Part shown: in pieces, positions 10,937-21,358 of the stretch
Layout of the letters: each line of letters starts with the position of its first letter
How positions within the stretch are numbered: position 1 is the first letter of the stretch
NCBI RefSeq assembly: GCF_001274935.1
Contig: NZ_LILC01000011.1
Location: 705-64,704 of the forward strand
Length of the DNA stretch: 64,000 nucleotides
Direction of reading: 5' to 3'
From: Priestia koreensis
GTDB taxonomy: Bacteria > Bacillota > Bacilli > Bacillales > Bacillaceae_H
Program-made: the position numbers and the translations under genes
Notes under the pieces: model-generated
Databases searched by the model: none
The model's input: the letters and a program-made list of their open reading frames with translations, nothing else
What the model was told of the DNA's origin: nothing

Positions 10937-11185
10937 AGCAAATTCTCCCTTCTTTTTGTTTCTGTTCAGTATTATTTGCGAAAAGTAATAAAAAAAAACA
11001 ATACGAACTGTTAATTACCTGAATAGGTTCGAAAAGAGTTCAAAACAATAAAAATAAGTTTATGTGTGCTAGTGCTGGTGGAATAAGAAGGTAGACCAAA
11101 ACCATTCACTGGATTTTTTTATTATGACAATATATAATAAATTGGTTAAAGATAAGAATGAAAACAATGAGTAGGGGGATCTAGT

Positions 11186-12601
11186 GTGATTGCAATGACA
11201 GAGAGTTTTATTCAAAAAACATTACAAGACGCTAGTGATTTTGCTAAAGAAACAGGAATGCCTAAATTAGTGAGCATAGTGAAAGACGTTCATAAAATGA
11301 GCCCCCAGACTTTTTTAATGAACGGAAAACGTGTCTACAACGGAGACCGATTTTTATGGAGTAATCCAGATCGATCATATACATTCGCAGGTGTGGGGGT
11401 TTCTCACATTTTTACAACAGATAATGCCGACGGACGTTTTCAAGATATTGAGAGAGAATGGAAGCGCTTTAATGAACAGACCGTTGTTCATAGCATTTCA
11501 TATCCGTATGGGACAGGTCCCTTGATTGTAGGAGGATTTTCATTTGATCCCAACAAGCAGTCGACTAATTTGTGGAATAAGTTTCCGAGTGCGAAATTTG
11601 TTATTCCTGCCTTTCTGTATACAGTGGTCAATGACCAAGCATATTTTACAGCTAACGTAATGGTGCACCCTCATAAAGAAGTGCATGACTATATAAAAGA
11701 AGTAGAAGAAGCTGAAAAAATGCTCCTTAACTTCACGACGATTCCAGAGAAGTCTTCCTCTATCATGGTAAACAGACATGAAATAGAGCCAGATAAATGG
11801 AAAAAAACGATTCAAAAGGCTACGTCAGCGATTAAACGAGACGAATTCGAGAAAGTAGTGTTAGCTCGTGAGCTACGAGTGACCTTTGATCAAGAATTAC
11901 AGCTTGAGCAAATTACAGATCGACTCATGGCTGAACAGCCAACGAGCTATGTGTTTGCAATTGAGCAAGGAGAAAATTGCTTTTTAGGCGCATCGCCCGA
12001 AAGACTTGTGAAAAAAGTAAAAGACAAAGTTTATTCTACGTGTTTAGCTGGGTCCATTCGACGTGGCAAAGACGAAGAGGAAGATGGAGTGCTTGGGAAA
12101 GAATTGCTTACGGATGAGAAGAATCTAATTGAACATGATGTTGTGGTTCACATGATCAAGGAAGCGATGAACGAATATTGCGAGTGGATTGAATCACCTT
12201 CTCATCCAGCTCTATATAAAACAAAGCATATCCAACACTTATATACCCCCGTAGAAGGAGAAATGAAGAAGGACCATACATTGCTTTCTCTAGTGGAGCA
12301 TCTTCATCCAACGCCAGCTCTTGGTGGTTATCCAAAACGAACGTCTGTTGAATTTATTCGAGACGTTGAACGTTTGGACCGCGGCTGGTACGCTGCACCT
12401 ATTGGTTGGATGGATGTGGAAGGAAACGGAGAGTTTATTGTAGGAATCCGTTCGGGACTTGTCAAAAAAAATGAAGCATCCTTATTCGCTGGGTGTGGCA
12501 TCGTAGCAGACTCAGATCCAGAAAGTGAATACGAAGAAACGAATATAAAATTCAACCCAATGCTATCAGCACTAGGAGGGGCTACACATGACACACACTG
12601 A
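11186..12601 (+). CDS. menF: Isochorismate synthase
   Basis: Converts chorismate to isochorismate, the first step of menaquinone synthesis. A chorismate-binding domain fills the C-terminal half, with FLGASPERLVKK, the acidic metal-ligand segment, and the terminal NIKFNPMLSALGG. 471 aa. The GTG at 11186 is chosen because GGGGGAT lies 7 nt upstream; the ATG three codons later would be too far away. First gene of menFDHBEC. It overlaps menD by 14 nt. Confidence 0.94.
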   Translation: MIAMTESFIQKTLQDASDFAKETGMPKLVSIVKDVHKMSPQTFLMNGKRVYNGDRFLWSNPDRSYTFAGVGVSHIFTTDNADGRFQDIEREWKRFNEQTVVHSISYPYGTGPLIVGGFSFDPNKQSTNLWNKFPSAKFVIPAFLYTVVNDQAYFTANVMVHPHKEVHDYIKEVEEAEKMLLNFTTIPEKSSSIMVNRHEIEPDKWKKTIQKATSAIKRDEFEKVVLARELRVTFDQELQLEQITDRLMAEQPTSYVFAIEQGENCFLGASPERLVKKVKDKVYSTCLAGSIRRGKDEEEDGVLGKELLTDEKNLIEHDVVVHMIKEAMNEYCEWIESPSHPALYKTKHIQHLYTPVEGEMKKDHTLLSLVEHLHPTPALGGYPKRTSVEFIRDVERLDRGWYAAPIGWMDVEGNGEFIVGIRSGLVKKNEASLFAGCGIVADSDPESEYEETNIKFNPMLSALGGATHDTH

Positions 12602-14345
12602 TAAAATGACTGCATATATTGCATCATTTATAGATGAACTAGCGAGCCTTGATGTTCAGGATGTTGTCGTAAGTCCAGGCTCAAGATCAACACCTTTGGC
12701 TATTTTAGCAGCTGATCACCCAGCACTGAACGTTCATATTAATATTGATGAACGTTCAGCTGGTTTTTTTGCGTTAGGAATTGCTAAAGCAAAGCAAAAA
12801 CCTGTTGTACTCGTTTGTACGTCAGGAACAGCAACAGCGAATTACTATCCCGCAGTAGTAGAAGCATTTTATGCGCGCGTTCCACTAATTGTAGTGACAG
12901 CAGATCGTCCTCATGAGCTTCGAGATGTTGGAGCACCTCAAGCTATTGATCAAATTCGTCTATTCGGGGAGTTTGCGAAATGGTTTGCGGAGGTTGCACT
13001 TCCAGAAGATACGCCTGCGATGCTTCAGTACATTCGTACAGTCGCTGCTCGTGCAGTTGGAACAGCACTTTCAGGACCTAAGGGACCTGTCCACTTAAAC
13101 GTACCTCTTCGTGAGCCGCTGCTTCCAAATTTGAGCCTAGATAATTTATGGGGTCAAGGAAAGCGCATATCAAATCACTATGTGACGGTGCAAAAGAGCC
13201 TTTCAACGCTTTCAGATGAGTCTTTCAAACACCTTGCAACACGTCTTGCCACCTATAAAAAAGGCGTCATCGTTTGTGGTGGATTAGCTGATTCTTCATC
13301 AGCTAATGTCTTAACGAAGCTTGCTAAAACGCTAGGCTTTCCTATTCTAGCGGATCCATTGTCACAGCTAAGAAGTGGTAATCATGATCAAACGATGATG
13401 GTTAATAGTTATGATACGTTTTTGCGTAACGAAGCGATCTTGGGCGATTTAAAACCAGACATAATTATTCGTTTTGGTGCGATGCCTGTTTCAAAGGCAT
13501 TGTTATTGTTCATGAAACAATATACGCCGAAAGAATTAATTGTGGTGGATGAAGAAGCGGGGTGGAGAGATCCGACACTCCTTGCAACAGAAATGATTTC
13601 GTGCGATGAAGAAGTATTTTGTAAAAGCGTACTATCCCATCTTTCTTCTGTAGAAGCATCAAACGAGTGGTCTTCGAAATGGCTAGCGGTTCACGAGGCA
13701 ACAATGAGAGGTCTTCAAGAGCTAGAAAGTGAGCATGAGCTTTCAGAAGGAAAAGCAGTGCTAGAGTTAAGCAGGCTTTTACCAGACGAATCCACATTGT
13801 TTGTTGGTAACTCAATGCCAATTCGGGACGTTGATAGCTTCTTTATCGAGAACGATAAGCACATTAAAATTTTAGCGAATCGCGGCGCGAATGGAATTGA
13901 TGGGGTTGTGTCAACAGCGCTAGGGACAAGCTTAGTGGAAAAGAATACGGTTCTCTTAATTGGTGATTTATCTTTTTATCACGATTTGAATGGTTTATTG
14001 GCTGCAAAAATGCACAGTCTAAATATAACGATTGTGTTAGTTAATAATAATGGAGGAGGAATTTTCTCTTTCCTTCCTCAATCCAAAGAAGAAAAGCATT
14101 TTGAAGCATTGTTTGGCACACCAGCCGATCTCGAGTTTGAAAAGGCAGTCGAAATGTATGGCGGGAAATACGTCCAGGCAGATACGTGGGAAGCTTTCCG
14201 TCAGGCCTTCTCTCAATCGATGAACGAGCAGGGAGTATCAGTCGTGGAAATTAAGACAAAGCGACATGAAAATGTGCTTCATCATCGGAATTTGTGGAAT
14301 CGTGTTACCCAGGAAATAAATAAGTCATTTCTTGGTGAAAAATAA
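12588..14345 (+). CDS. menD: SEPHCHC synthase, ThDP dependent
   Basis: Adds the 2-oxoglutarate-derived unit to isochorismate using thiamine diphosphate and Mg2+. The N-terminal ThDP domain has VVSPGSRSTPLAI and the activating glutamate in NIDERSAGFFALG. The C-terminal domain has the metal-binding stretch GDLSFYHDLNGLLAAK and NNNGGGIFSFLPQ. 585 aa, full length. ATG behind AGGAGGGG within the end of menF. Its stop shares one base with the menH start. Confidence 0.96.
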   Translation: MTHTDKMTAYIASFIDELASLDVQDVVVSPGSRSTPLAILAADHPALNVHINIDERSAGFFALGIAKAKQKPVVLVCTSGTATANYYPAVVEAFYARVPLIVVTADRPHELRDVGAPQAIDQIRLFGEFAKWFAEVALPEDTPAMLQYIRTVAARAVGTALSGPKGPVHLNVPLREPLLPNLSLDNLWGQGKRISNHYVTVQKSLSTLSDESFKHLATRLATYKKGVIVCGGLADSSSANVLTKLAKTLGFPILADPLSQLRSGNHDQTMMVNSYDTFLRNEAILGDLKPDIIIRFGAMPVSKALLLFMKQYTPKELIVVDEEAGWRDPTLLATEMISCDEEVFCKSVLSHLSSVEASNEWSSKWLAVHEATMRGLQELESEHELSEGKAVLELSRLLPDESTLFVGNSMPIRDVDSFFIENDKHIKILANRGANGIDGVVSTALGTSLVEKNTVLLIGDLSFYHDLNGLLAAKMHSLNITIVLVNNNGGGIFSFLPQSKEEKHFEALFGTPADLEFEKAVEMYGGKYVQADTWEAFRQAFSQSMNEQGVSVVEIKTKRHENVLHHRNLWNRVTQEINKSFLGEK

Positions 14346-15157
14346 TGAAGAAATATGTCATTAATGGGCTATCGTATGCAGTGGAGATAAAAGGAAATGG
14401 TTTTCCTCTTCTCCTCTTGCATGGTTTTACAGGAGCAAAGGAAAATTGGGAGCCGTTTGTAGCGGAATGGTCCTCTCATTTTCAGCTTGTCATGGTAGAT
14501 CTTATCGGTCATGGTGAAACCGAGCAGGACGCTACGATTAGTCGTTATAAGATCGAAAGCTTGGCTAAAGATCTTGTCACTTTGATGAAAGAGATTGGTT
14601 TTTCAAAGTTTCACGTGGTAGGATATTCTATGGGAGGAAGATTAGCCTTAACTATGGCTGTCCTCTACCCAACCGTTATTAAAAGATTGGTGCTAGAAAG
14701 TTCCTCACCTGGACTGAAAACAGAAGATGAGCGCCATGAGCGTCAGAAGAAAGATCAGCAACTTGCTGAACGTATTTTGATGAATGGGGTTGCATCATTT
14801 GTGGAAAAATGGGAAAACATCCCGCTTTTTGCCACACAAAAAGAGCTTCCACAGGCTGTTCAGCAGTCCGTTCGAAGACAGCGGCTATTGAACAGCGAAC
14901 AAGGGTTAGCACAGAGCTTGCTCGGAATGGGAACTGGTTCTCAGCCATCTTGGTGGACACATCTTTCTGACATTCATACGCCTGTATTGCTGCTTGTAGG
15001 AGAGCGTGATAAGAAGTTTTGTCGACTTGCGAAAGAGATGAACAAGAAGCTTCCTGATAGCACAATAACAGTAATTAAAAATGTTGGACATGCAATTCAC
15101 GTGGAAGAACCAAAGATTTTTGGTAAAATAGTAAGAGAGTTTTTAACTACTACATAA
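14345..15157 (+). CDS. menH: SHCHC synthase, alpha/beta hydrolase
   Basis: Removes pyruvate from the MenD product. It has the alpha/beta-hydrolase fold, with the oxyanion segment [12 protein letters not shown] near residue 25, the nucleophile elbow GYSMGG, the acid in [10 protein letters not shown] and the histidine in [11 protein letters not shown]. 270 aa. The start is fused to the menD stop (TAATG). Confidence 0.94.
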   Translation: MKKYVINGLSYAVEIKGNGFPLLLLHGFTGAKENWEPFVAEWSSHFQLVMVDLIGHGETEQDATISRYKIESLAKDLVTLMKEIGFSKFHVVGYSMGGRLALTMAVLYPTVIKRLVLESSSPGLKTEDERHERQKKDQQLAERILMNGVASFVEKWENIPLFATQKELPQAVQQSVRRQRLLNSEQGLAQSLLGMGTGSQPSWWTHLSDIHTPVLLLVGERDKKFCRLAKEMNKKLPDSTITVIKNVGHAIHVEEPKIFGKIVREFLTTT

Positions 15158-15171
15158 TTGGAGGAATTATA

Positions 15172-15990
15172 ATGGCTATTGAATGGGTAGCAGAACGTAA
15201 GTATGAAGATATTTTATACGAAACTTACAACGGAATCGCGAAAATTACCATCAACCGTCCTGAAGTGCGCAACGCATTTCGTCCTAAAACGGTAATGGAA
15301 TTAATCGACGCATTTGCGTACGCGCGCGATGATAAAAACGTAGGCGTAATCGTCTTAACAGGTGCTGGAGACAAAGCATTCTGTTCAGGTGGAGACCAAA
15401 AAGTACGCGGTCATGGTGGTTATGTTGGTGAAGACCAAATTCCACGCTTAAACGTGCTTGATTTACAACGCTTAATTCGCGTAATTCCAAAACCAGTCGT
15501 AGCGATGGTAGCAGGATATGCAATCGGTGGAGGACACGTTCTACACCTTGTATGTGACTTAACAATCGCAGCAGACAATGCAATCTTTGGGCAAACAGGA
15601 CCAAAAGTAGGTAGCTTTGATGCTGGTTACGGTTCAGGCTATCTAGCACGTGTCGTTGGTCATAAGAAAGCGCGTGAAATTTGGTTCCTATGCCGTCAAT
15701 ACAGCGCACAAGAAGCTCTTGACATGGGACTGGTTAATACAGTTGTACCTTTAGAGCAACTTGAAGAGGAAACAGTACAATGGTGTAATGAAATGTTAGA
15801 AAAGAGCCCAACAGCTCTTCGCTTCTTAAAAGCAGCGTTCAATGCAGATTCAGACGGTTTAGCTGGACTACAGCAATTAGCTGGAGATGCAACGCTTCTT
15901 TATTACACAACGGACGAAGCAAAAGAAGGCCGCGATGCGTTTAAAGAAAAACGTAATCCAGACTTCCAACAGTTCCCACGTTTCCCTTAA
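15172..15990 (+). CDS. menB: 1,4-dihydroxy-2-naphthoyl-CoA synthase
   Basis: A crotonase-fold ring-closing enzyme acting on O-succinylbenzoyl-CoA. Visible motifs are [14 protein letters not shown], the oxyanion-hole segment [31 protein letters not shown] and [11 protein letters not shown]. 272 aa. ATG behind TTGGAGGAATT. A terminator-like hairpin follows it, so its expression may differ from that of menE and menC. Confidence 0.97.
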   Translation: MAIEWVAERKYEDILYETYNGIAKITINRPEVRNAFRPKTVMELIDAFAYARDDKNVGVIVLTGAGDKAFCSGGDQKVRGHGGYVGEDQIPRLNVLDLQRLIRVIPKPVVAMVAGYAIGGGHVLHLVCDLTIAADNAIFGQTGPKVGSFDAGYGSGYLARVVGHKKAREIWFLCRQYSAQEALDMGLVNTVVPLEQLEEETVQWCNEMLEKSPTALRFLKAAFNADSDGLAGLQQLAGDATLLYYTTDEAKEGRDAFKEKRNPDFQQFPRFP

Positions 15991-16004
15991 GTCGAACAAA
16001 ACTT

Positions 16005-16039
16005 ACAGCTTGATGAGTTACTCATCGAGCTGTTTTTTT
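16005..16039 (+). terminator. Terminator-like hairpin between menB and menE
   Basis: ACAGCTTGATGAGT pairs with ACTCATCGAGCTGT around a very short loop, with seven T after it. It sits inside the men operon and may act as an attenuating or partial terminator. Confidence 0.7.
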
Positions 16040-16072
16040 AATGTGAAGGAAATTTTGGAAAGGAGAATGAAC

Positions 16073-17557
16073 ATGAACGGTTTAATAGAACATGAAATGC
16101 CTATTTTTTTATGGAAGAGAGCTAAGCTCACACCGAACCGTGTGGCGATACAAATGGGTGAGACGGCTCTAACGTTTCAAGAACTTCACGAAAAAGCATT
16201 AGAACTAGCAGGGAAAATGACAGCTGCTGGTATGAAAAAAGGTCAGTATATAGGAATTTTGTCACCGAATTCGGTCGAGATGATTGTCATGATTCATGCC
16301 CTCAAATATGTAGGAGCCATTACGGTCATGTTAAACACAAAGCTCAGTCCTTCTGAAGTTTCCTTTCAGCTAGAGGATGCAAGGGTGTCTCATTTGCTTA
16401 CTGATTCATCTTTAATTGACAAGGCTGCGCAATCTGCAAAAGGTCGTACAGTTACGGTTCATTCTTTTGAGGAATTGCAGCGCATGCCTTCTGCATCTAT
16501 TGTTCCCATTCAAACAATTTCTCTCGGTGATACGGATACCATCATGTATACATCGGGAACGACAGGAGCGCCGAAGGGTGTAAAGCAAACGTATGGAAAT
16601 CATTGGTGGAGTGCGATTGGTTCATCTTTAAACTTAGGTCTTCGTGAAGATGACTGTTGGCTTATTGCGGTTCCCCTGTTTCATATTAGCGGGCTGTCAA
16701 TTTTGATGAGAAGCGTGATCTATGGGATGAAGGTGATCCTTCACGAGAAATTCGATGCAACTCGTATGAACCAAGCGATACATGAAGAGGGTGTCACAAT
16801 TGTCTCGGTTGTAACAGCCATGGTTTCAAGGCTATTACAAGAGGAAAATGGAGCACCTTATCCAGCATCCTTCCGCTGTATGTTAGTAGGAGGAGGGCCA
16901 GTGCCTGTTACGATTTTAGAAAAGTGCTCAAGCTTAAGCATTCCCGTTTATCAAACGTACGGGATGACGGAAACATCCTCTCAAATCGTGACGCTATCGC
17001 CTGAGGACAGCTTGCAAAAAATCGGTTCTGCGGGTAAGGCATTATTTCCTTCAGAAGTAATGATCATGAGTGAAGCAGACGAGCAACAGCACGACAATCT
17101 CCCTGGTGAAATTGTCGTAAAAGGGCCAAACGTTACAAGTGGTTACTTGAATCGCCCAGATGCAACTAGGGACACGATTCGAGACGGCTGGCTTCATACA
17201 GGTGATATTGGTTATATGGATGAAGAAGGGTTTCTCTATGTGCTAGATCGCCGTTCAGATTTAATTATTTCAGGTGGGGAAAATATCTACCCTGCTGAAA
17301 TTGAAAATGCACTCGTAAAGCACCACGCCGTTGTGGAAGCAGGCGTTACAGGTCTTGAAGATGAGACGTGGGGTCAAGTTCCGGTCGCGTTTGTCGTGGT
17401 TAATAGCGATGATGTAGAAGAGAAAGATATTATAGCTCATTGCTTGACCCATTTAGCAAAGTATAAAGTTCCAAAGCATGTCTACTTTGTACAAAACCTA
17501 CCGCGTAACGCGTCAAATAAGCTGTTAAGACGAGAATTACTTTCGCTACTGGACTAG
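16073..17557 (+). CDS. menE: O-succinylbenzoate-CoA ligase
   Basis: An ANL-superfamily ligase that activates O-succinylbenzoate with ATP and CoA. The phosphate-binding loop is TIMYTSGTTGAPKGV, then QTYGMTETSSQ, GWLHTGDIGYMDEEGF, and the C-terminal catalytic lysine in PRNASNKLLRREL. 494 aa from the ATG at 16073, 7 nt behind AAAGGAG. An ATG two codons earlier is too close to that site, and further in-frame extension would run through the hairpin and menB. Confidence 0.94.
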   Translation: MNGLIEHEMPIFLWKRAKLTPNRVAIQMGETALTFQELHEKALELAGKMTAAGMKKGQYIGILSPNSVEMIVMIHALKYVGAITVMLNTKLSPSEVSFQLEDARVSHLLTDSSLIDKAAQSAKGRTVTVHSFEELQRMPSASIVPIQTISLGDTDTIMYTSGTTGAPKGVKQTYGNHWWSAIGSSLNLGLREDDCWLIAVPLFHISGLSILMRSVIYGMKVILHEKFDATRMNQAIHEEGVTIVSVVTAMVSRLLQEENGAPYPASFRCMLVGGGPVPVTILEKCSSLSIPVYQTYGMTETSSQIVTLSPEDSLQKIGSAGKALFPSEVMIMSEADEQQHDNLPGEIVVKGPNVTSGYLNRPDATRDTIRDGWLHTGDIGYMDEEGFLYVLDRRSDLIISGGENIYPAEIENALVKHHAVVEAGVTGLEDETWGQVPVAFVVVNSDDVEEKDIIAHCLTHLAKYKVPKHVYFVQNLPRNASNKLLRRELLSLLD

Positions 17558-17571
17558 GAGGGTGAGCGTGT

Positions 17572-18678
17572 ATGGTAATTACAGAAATTAATTTATATCA
17601 TATTGAAATGTCTCTTCTAACGCCTTTTTCAACGAGCTATGGTACGGTAAAAGATCGAGCACTTATTCTTATTGAAGTTGTTGATGAGAATGGACTGAGC
17701 GGGTGGGGAGAAGTCGTAGCTTTTTCGACGCCATGGTACACAGAAGAAACGATTGAGACGTGTACCCATATTCTAGAGACATTCCTTATCCCATCTGTAC
17801 TAAATCAAATGCTAGAGCATCCAAGCGATCTACAAAAGCATTTTGCACCGATTAAGCGTAACAATATGGCTAAGGCGGGGCTTGATTGCGCCGTATGGGA
17901 TTTATATGCAAAAAGACTTCAAAAGCCACTTTGGGATGTTTTAGGCGGAACACGTTCTAAAGTAGAAGCAGGCGTAGTGGTGGGTATCGATCAGCCCCAT
18001 AAAATGAAGGAGAAAATACGAGAGCATCTACACGATGGATATAAGCGTTTTAAGATTAAGATTAAGCCCGGAATGGACTATGAGCTCATTAAAGTGATTC
18101 GAGAAGAGTTTCCAGAGCTTCCGCTGATGGCTGACGCAAATTCTGCGTATACCCTCAACGATATTTCGCTGTTGAAGAGACTCGATGATTTTAACTTAAT
18201 GATGATTGAGCAGCCACTTCAATCGGACGATATTATTGATCATGCGATACTTCAAAAAGCGATCAAAACGCCTATCTGTTTAGATGAGAGCATTGTTTCA
18301 TTTGATGATGCGAGAAAAGCAATTGAACTTGGAAGCGCAAAAATTATCAATGTCAAAGTAGGACGAGTCGGCGGTCTAACAGAAGCGAAACGAATTCATG
18401 ACTACTGCGTAGACAAAGAAATTGGGCTTTGGGTAGGCGGAATGCTTGAATCTGGCGTTTCAAGGGCTCATAATGTAGCATTGGCGACTCTACCTCAATT
18501 TCATATCCCTGGAGACATTTCAGCATCTGCTCGTTATTGGAACAAAGACGTTATTATGCCGGAAGTAACGGTAGAGAATGGTGATATAACGATTTTGAAT
18601 CGTCCAGGAATTGGTTATGAGGTGGACGTGGATTATATCAGAAAAATTGCTAAAAAGATAGTAGCTCATAAAAAATAA
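17572..18678 (+). CDS. menC: O-succinylbenzoate synthase
   Basis: An enolase-superfamily dehydratase that makes O-succinylbenzoate. The catalytic lysine pair is in FKIKIKPG. The metal ligands lie in MADANSAY, MIEQPL and CLDESIVS, and the second lysine in INVKVGRVGG. 368 aa. The ribosome site GGAGGG overlaps the menE stop. Last gene of the men operon; no clear terminator is seen before the riboswitch. Confidence 0.94.
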   Translation: MVITEINLYHIEMSLLTPFSTSYGTVKDRALILIEVVDENGLSGWGEVVAFSTPWYTEETIETCTHILETFLIPSVLNQMLEHPSDLQKHFAPIKRNNMAKAGLDCAVWDLYAKRLQKPLWDVLGGTRSKVEAGVVVGIDQPHKMKEKIREHLHDGYKRFKIKIKPGMDYELIKVIREEFPELPLMADANSAYTLNDISLLKRLDDFNLMMIEQPLQSDDIIDHAILQKAIKTPICLDESIVSFDDARKAIELGSAKIINVKVGRVGGLTEAKRIHDYCVDKEIGLWVGGMLESGVSRAHNVALATLPQFHIPGDISASARYWNKDVIMPEVTVENGDITILNRPGIGYEVDVDYIRKIAKKIVAHKK

Positions 18679-18794
18679 GATTTACAAAACATTTTTTAAA
18701 ATGGTTGTCTTATTCATGGGTTATGACTTATAATTAAACTCAAATCTATATTTAGTTTAATTATAACAACTAACATACTATATATTGTATTTCC

Positions 18795-18960
18795 GATGAA
18801 CTAGGTGTCGTAGTATCGACTTGAAAGGGAATCTGGTCAAAGTCCAGAACTGTACCCGCAACTGTGAGTGCTGATGAAATAAGGGAAACCACTGTGATGA
18901 ATCATCATGGGAAGGCCTTAAAGTAAAAAGAAGCATAAGTCAGGAGACCTGCCTTGTTTG
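18795..18960 (+). promoter_or_regulatory. Cobalamin (B12) riboswitch
   Basis: It contains the conserved core elements in order: AGGTGTCG, AAGGGAATCTGGT, CTGTACCCGCAACTGT, and the B12 box AAGTCAGGAGACCTGCC at about 18937-18953. A downstream hairpin (18967-18994) and a terminator (19042-19072) complete an expression platform in front of the ribonucleotide reductase genes. The prediction is that adenosylcobalamin represses nrdE-nrdF. Confidence 0.93.
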
Positions 18961-19041
18961 TGAAATCTATCTTCTTCGGGAGGTGAGAAGATAGAGCGAG
19001 GATAAGAAAAGAAATGGTTTCTTTCCTTCTTCGTTCTATCT

Positions 19042-19072
19042 GCTCATCGAATGTAATCGATGAGCTTTTTTA
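19042..19072 (+). terminator. Riboswitch-controlled terminator before nrdE
   Basis: GCTCATCGA pairs with TCGATGAGC, followed by TTTTTTATTT. Upstream, GATAGAGCGAGGA and TTCGTTCTATC can form an alternative stem. Confidence 0.8.
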
Positions 19073-19099
19073 TTTGGTGAAAAAATGGAGGAGGAATGA

Positions 19100-21343
19100 A
19101 TGGTGAACGTATTACAAACATCTGCAATTGAAGAGGTCTCATCATACATAAATGATTTAAAAGAAAGGTTTTCGCATCTATACTTTGACGATTTTGAAGA
19201 AAAAATTGAACAAACGGTCGCTGCACGACCAAATATGGATCAAGATCAGCTTGTCAATCTACTAACGCTTGCCTCACTAGAACGTATCTCAATTGACGAA
19301 CCGGATTGGACATATGTGGCATCTACTGTTTACTTAGACCAGCTCTATGCAAAAGCAGCAAAATCACGTAACTATGATGCGTCCCTAAAATATAGTTCTT
19401 TCGGTGAGTTACTTGAAGTATTAACAGACAAAGGGATTTACAATAATCAGCTGGTTACCTCGTACACAAAAGAAGAAATCAATGAGCTAGCTAACATCAT
19501 TGATCCAACGAAAGATTCACTTTTTACATACATTGGACTTTTAACATTAGCGGATCGATACTTAGCGAAATCACACGAGGGTGATGTCTATGAGCTTCCA
19601 CAAGATCGATTCTTAATCATTGCGATGACCCTCATGATGAAGGAGGCGAAGGATAAGCGTCTTTCATTAGTAAAGGAAGCGTATTGGGCTCTATCAAATT
19701 TATATATGACGGTGGCAACTCCTACGCTATCAAATGCAGGAAAGTCCTACGGCCAGCTTTCAAGCTGCTTCATCGATACAATCGATGACAGCCTGCGAGG
19801 AATTTATGATTCAAATACAGACGTAGCGAACCTTTCGAAAAATGGTGGCGGAATCGGAATCTATCTAGGAAAAATTCGTAGCCGTGGTAGTGACATTAAA
19901 GGATTTAAAGGTGTCTCATCAGGAGTTATCCCTTGGATGAAACAGTTGAATAATACAGCAGTAAGCGTTGATCAGCTAGGACAGCGTCAAGGGGCTATTG
20001 CTGTTTACTTAGACGTTTGGCACAAAGATATCGACTCCTTTTTAGATGCTCGCTTAAATAACGGGGACGAGCGCCAGCGAACACATGACTTATTTACAGG
20101 TGTTTGTATTCCTGATTTGTTTATGGAAAAAGTCGAGAACCGGGAAGATTGGTATTTATTTGATCCGCATGAAGTACGCCGCGTGATGGGCTATTCGCTA
20201 GAAGACTTCTATGACGAAGAAAAGGGAGCAGGAACGTTCCGAACAAAGTACGAAGAGTGCGTCCAAAACGAAGCTTTATCTAAACGAGTAATTCCGGCAA
20301 TCGACGTGTTTAAACGCATTATGATTTCACAGCTAGAAACAGGAACACCATACATGTTTTACCGTGATACGGCGAACCGTATGAATGCGAATCGTCACAA
20401 TGGGATGATCTACTGCAGTAATTTATGTACAGAAATTATGCAAAATACAAGCTCAACAGTTGTGACTGAAGAGGTAACGGTGGACGGCAAAATTGTCATT
20501 ACGAAAGATCCAGGAGATTTTGTTGTTTGTAACCTATCGTCTATTTCACTTGCAAAAGCGGTAGAAGAGGATGTTTTAGAGCGCTTAATTTCTATTCAAG
20601 TTCGCATGCTTGATAACGTAATCGATTTAAATAATATTCCAGTGCTTCAAGCGGAGATTACGAACAAAAAGTATCGTGCAGTCGGACTTGGAACATTCGG
20701 CTGGAGTCATTTATTAGCATTGAAGAAAATGGTATGGGAAAGCGATGAAGCGGTTGAATACTGTGATGCTCTTTATGAGAAGATTGCTTACTTAACAATT
20801 GAAGCGAGTATGGAGCTTGCAAAAGAGAAAGGTGCTTATCCGCTCTTTAAAGGATCTGATTGGGATAATGGAAGTTATTTTGATAAGCGAGAGTATGTAT
20901 CAAGTAGCTGGCAGGAACTGCGTCAAAAAGTGAAAGAGCATGGTGTCAGAAATGGATACTTAATGGCCGTAGCGCCCAATTCATCAACGTCAATTATTGC
21001 AGGATCTACAGCAAGCATTGATCCGATCTTCCGTAAGTTTTACTCAGAGGAGAAGAAAAACTACAAGATTCCTGTAACGGCACCAGACTTAAATGCGCAA
21101 ACAACGTGGTATTACAAATCAGTCTACTTAATCGACCAACAGTGGAGTATTAAACAAAATGCGAAGCGTCAGCGTCATATTGATCAATCCATTTCATTTA
21201 ACTTATATGTTCGAAATGATGTAAAAGCAAAAGAACTATTAGATATGCACTTAACGGCGTGGAAGGAAGATTTAAAAACGACCTATTATGTGCGTTCTAC
21301 ATCGAGTGACGTTATTGAAGAATGTGAAAGCTGCCATAGCTAA
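19100..21343 (+). CDS. nrdE: Ribonucleoside-diphosphate reductase, alpha subunit (class I)
   Basis: The catalytic subunit that reduces NDPs to dNDPs. Radical-site residues are visible: SSCFIDTI, the NLCTE motif in YCSNLCTEIMQN, VCNLSSISL, and the C-terminal redox pair CESC. 747 aa. The N-terminal about 90 residues resemble an ATP-cone remnant, but the usual KRDG nucleotide motif is absent. ATG behind GGAGGAGG. No nrdI or nrdH is adjacent, so the Ia/Ib subclass is uncertain and the symbol is provisional. Confidence 0.92.
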   Translation: MVNVLQTSAIEEVSSYINDLKERFSHLYFDDFEEKIEQTVAARPNMDQDQLVNLLTLASLERISIDEPDWTYVASTVYLDQLYAKAAKSRNYDASLKYSSFGELLEVLTDKGIYNNQLVTSYTKEEINELANIIDPTKDSLFTYIGLLTLADRYLAKSHEGDVYELPQDRFLIIAMTLMMKEAKDKRLSLVKEAYWALSNLYMTVATPTLSNAGKSYGQLSSCFIDTIDDSLRGIYDSNTDVANLSKNGGGIGIYLGKIRSRGSDIKGFKGVSSGVIPWMKQLNNTAVSVDQLGQRQGAIAVYLDVWHKDIDSFLDARLNNGDERQRTHDLFTGVCIPDLFMEKVENREDWYLFDPHEVRRVMGYSLEDFYDEEKGAGTFRTKYEECVQNEALSKRVIPAIDVFKRIMISQLETGTPYMFYRDTANRMNANRHNGMIYCSNLCTEIMQNTSSTVVTEEVTVDGKIVITKDPGDFVVCNLSSISLAKAVEEDVLERLISIQVRMLDNVIDLNNIPVLQAEITNKKYRAVGLGTFGWSHLLALKKMVWESDEAVEYCDALYEKIAYLTIEASMELAKEKGAYPLFKGSDWDNGSYFDKREYVSSSWQELRQKVKEHGVRNGYLMAVAPNSSTSIIAGSTASIDPIFRKFYSEEKKNYKIPVTAPDLNAQTTWYYKSVYLIDQQWSIKQNAKRQRHIDQSISFNLYVRNDVKAKELLDMHLTAWKEDLKTTYYVRSTSSDVIEECESCHS

Positions 21344-21358
21344 GAAAGGACGAAGAAC

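Noticed and set aside
11041..11160. A riboswitch upstream of menF
   Set aside because: The leader has weak pairing only and no recognised motif; nothing firm can be said beyond an AT-rich promoter region.
15284..15709. A 141-codon minus-strand frame inside menB
   Set aside because: It is an antisense shadow of the well-conserved menB sequence, with a leucine/histidine-rich composition typical of such shadows.
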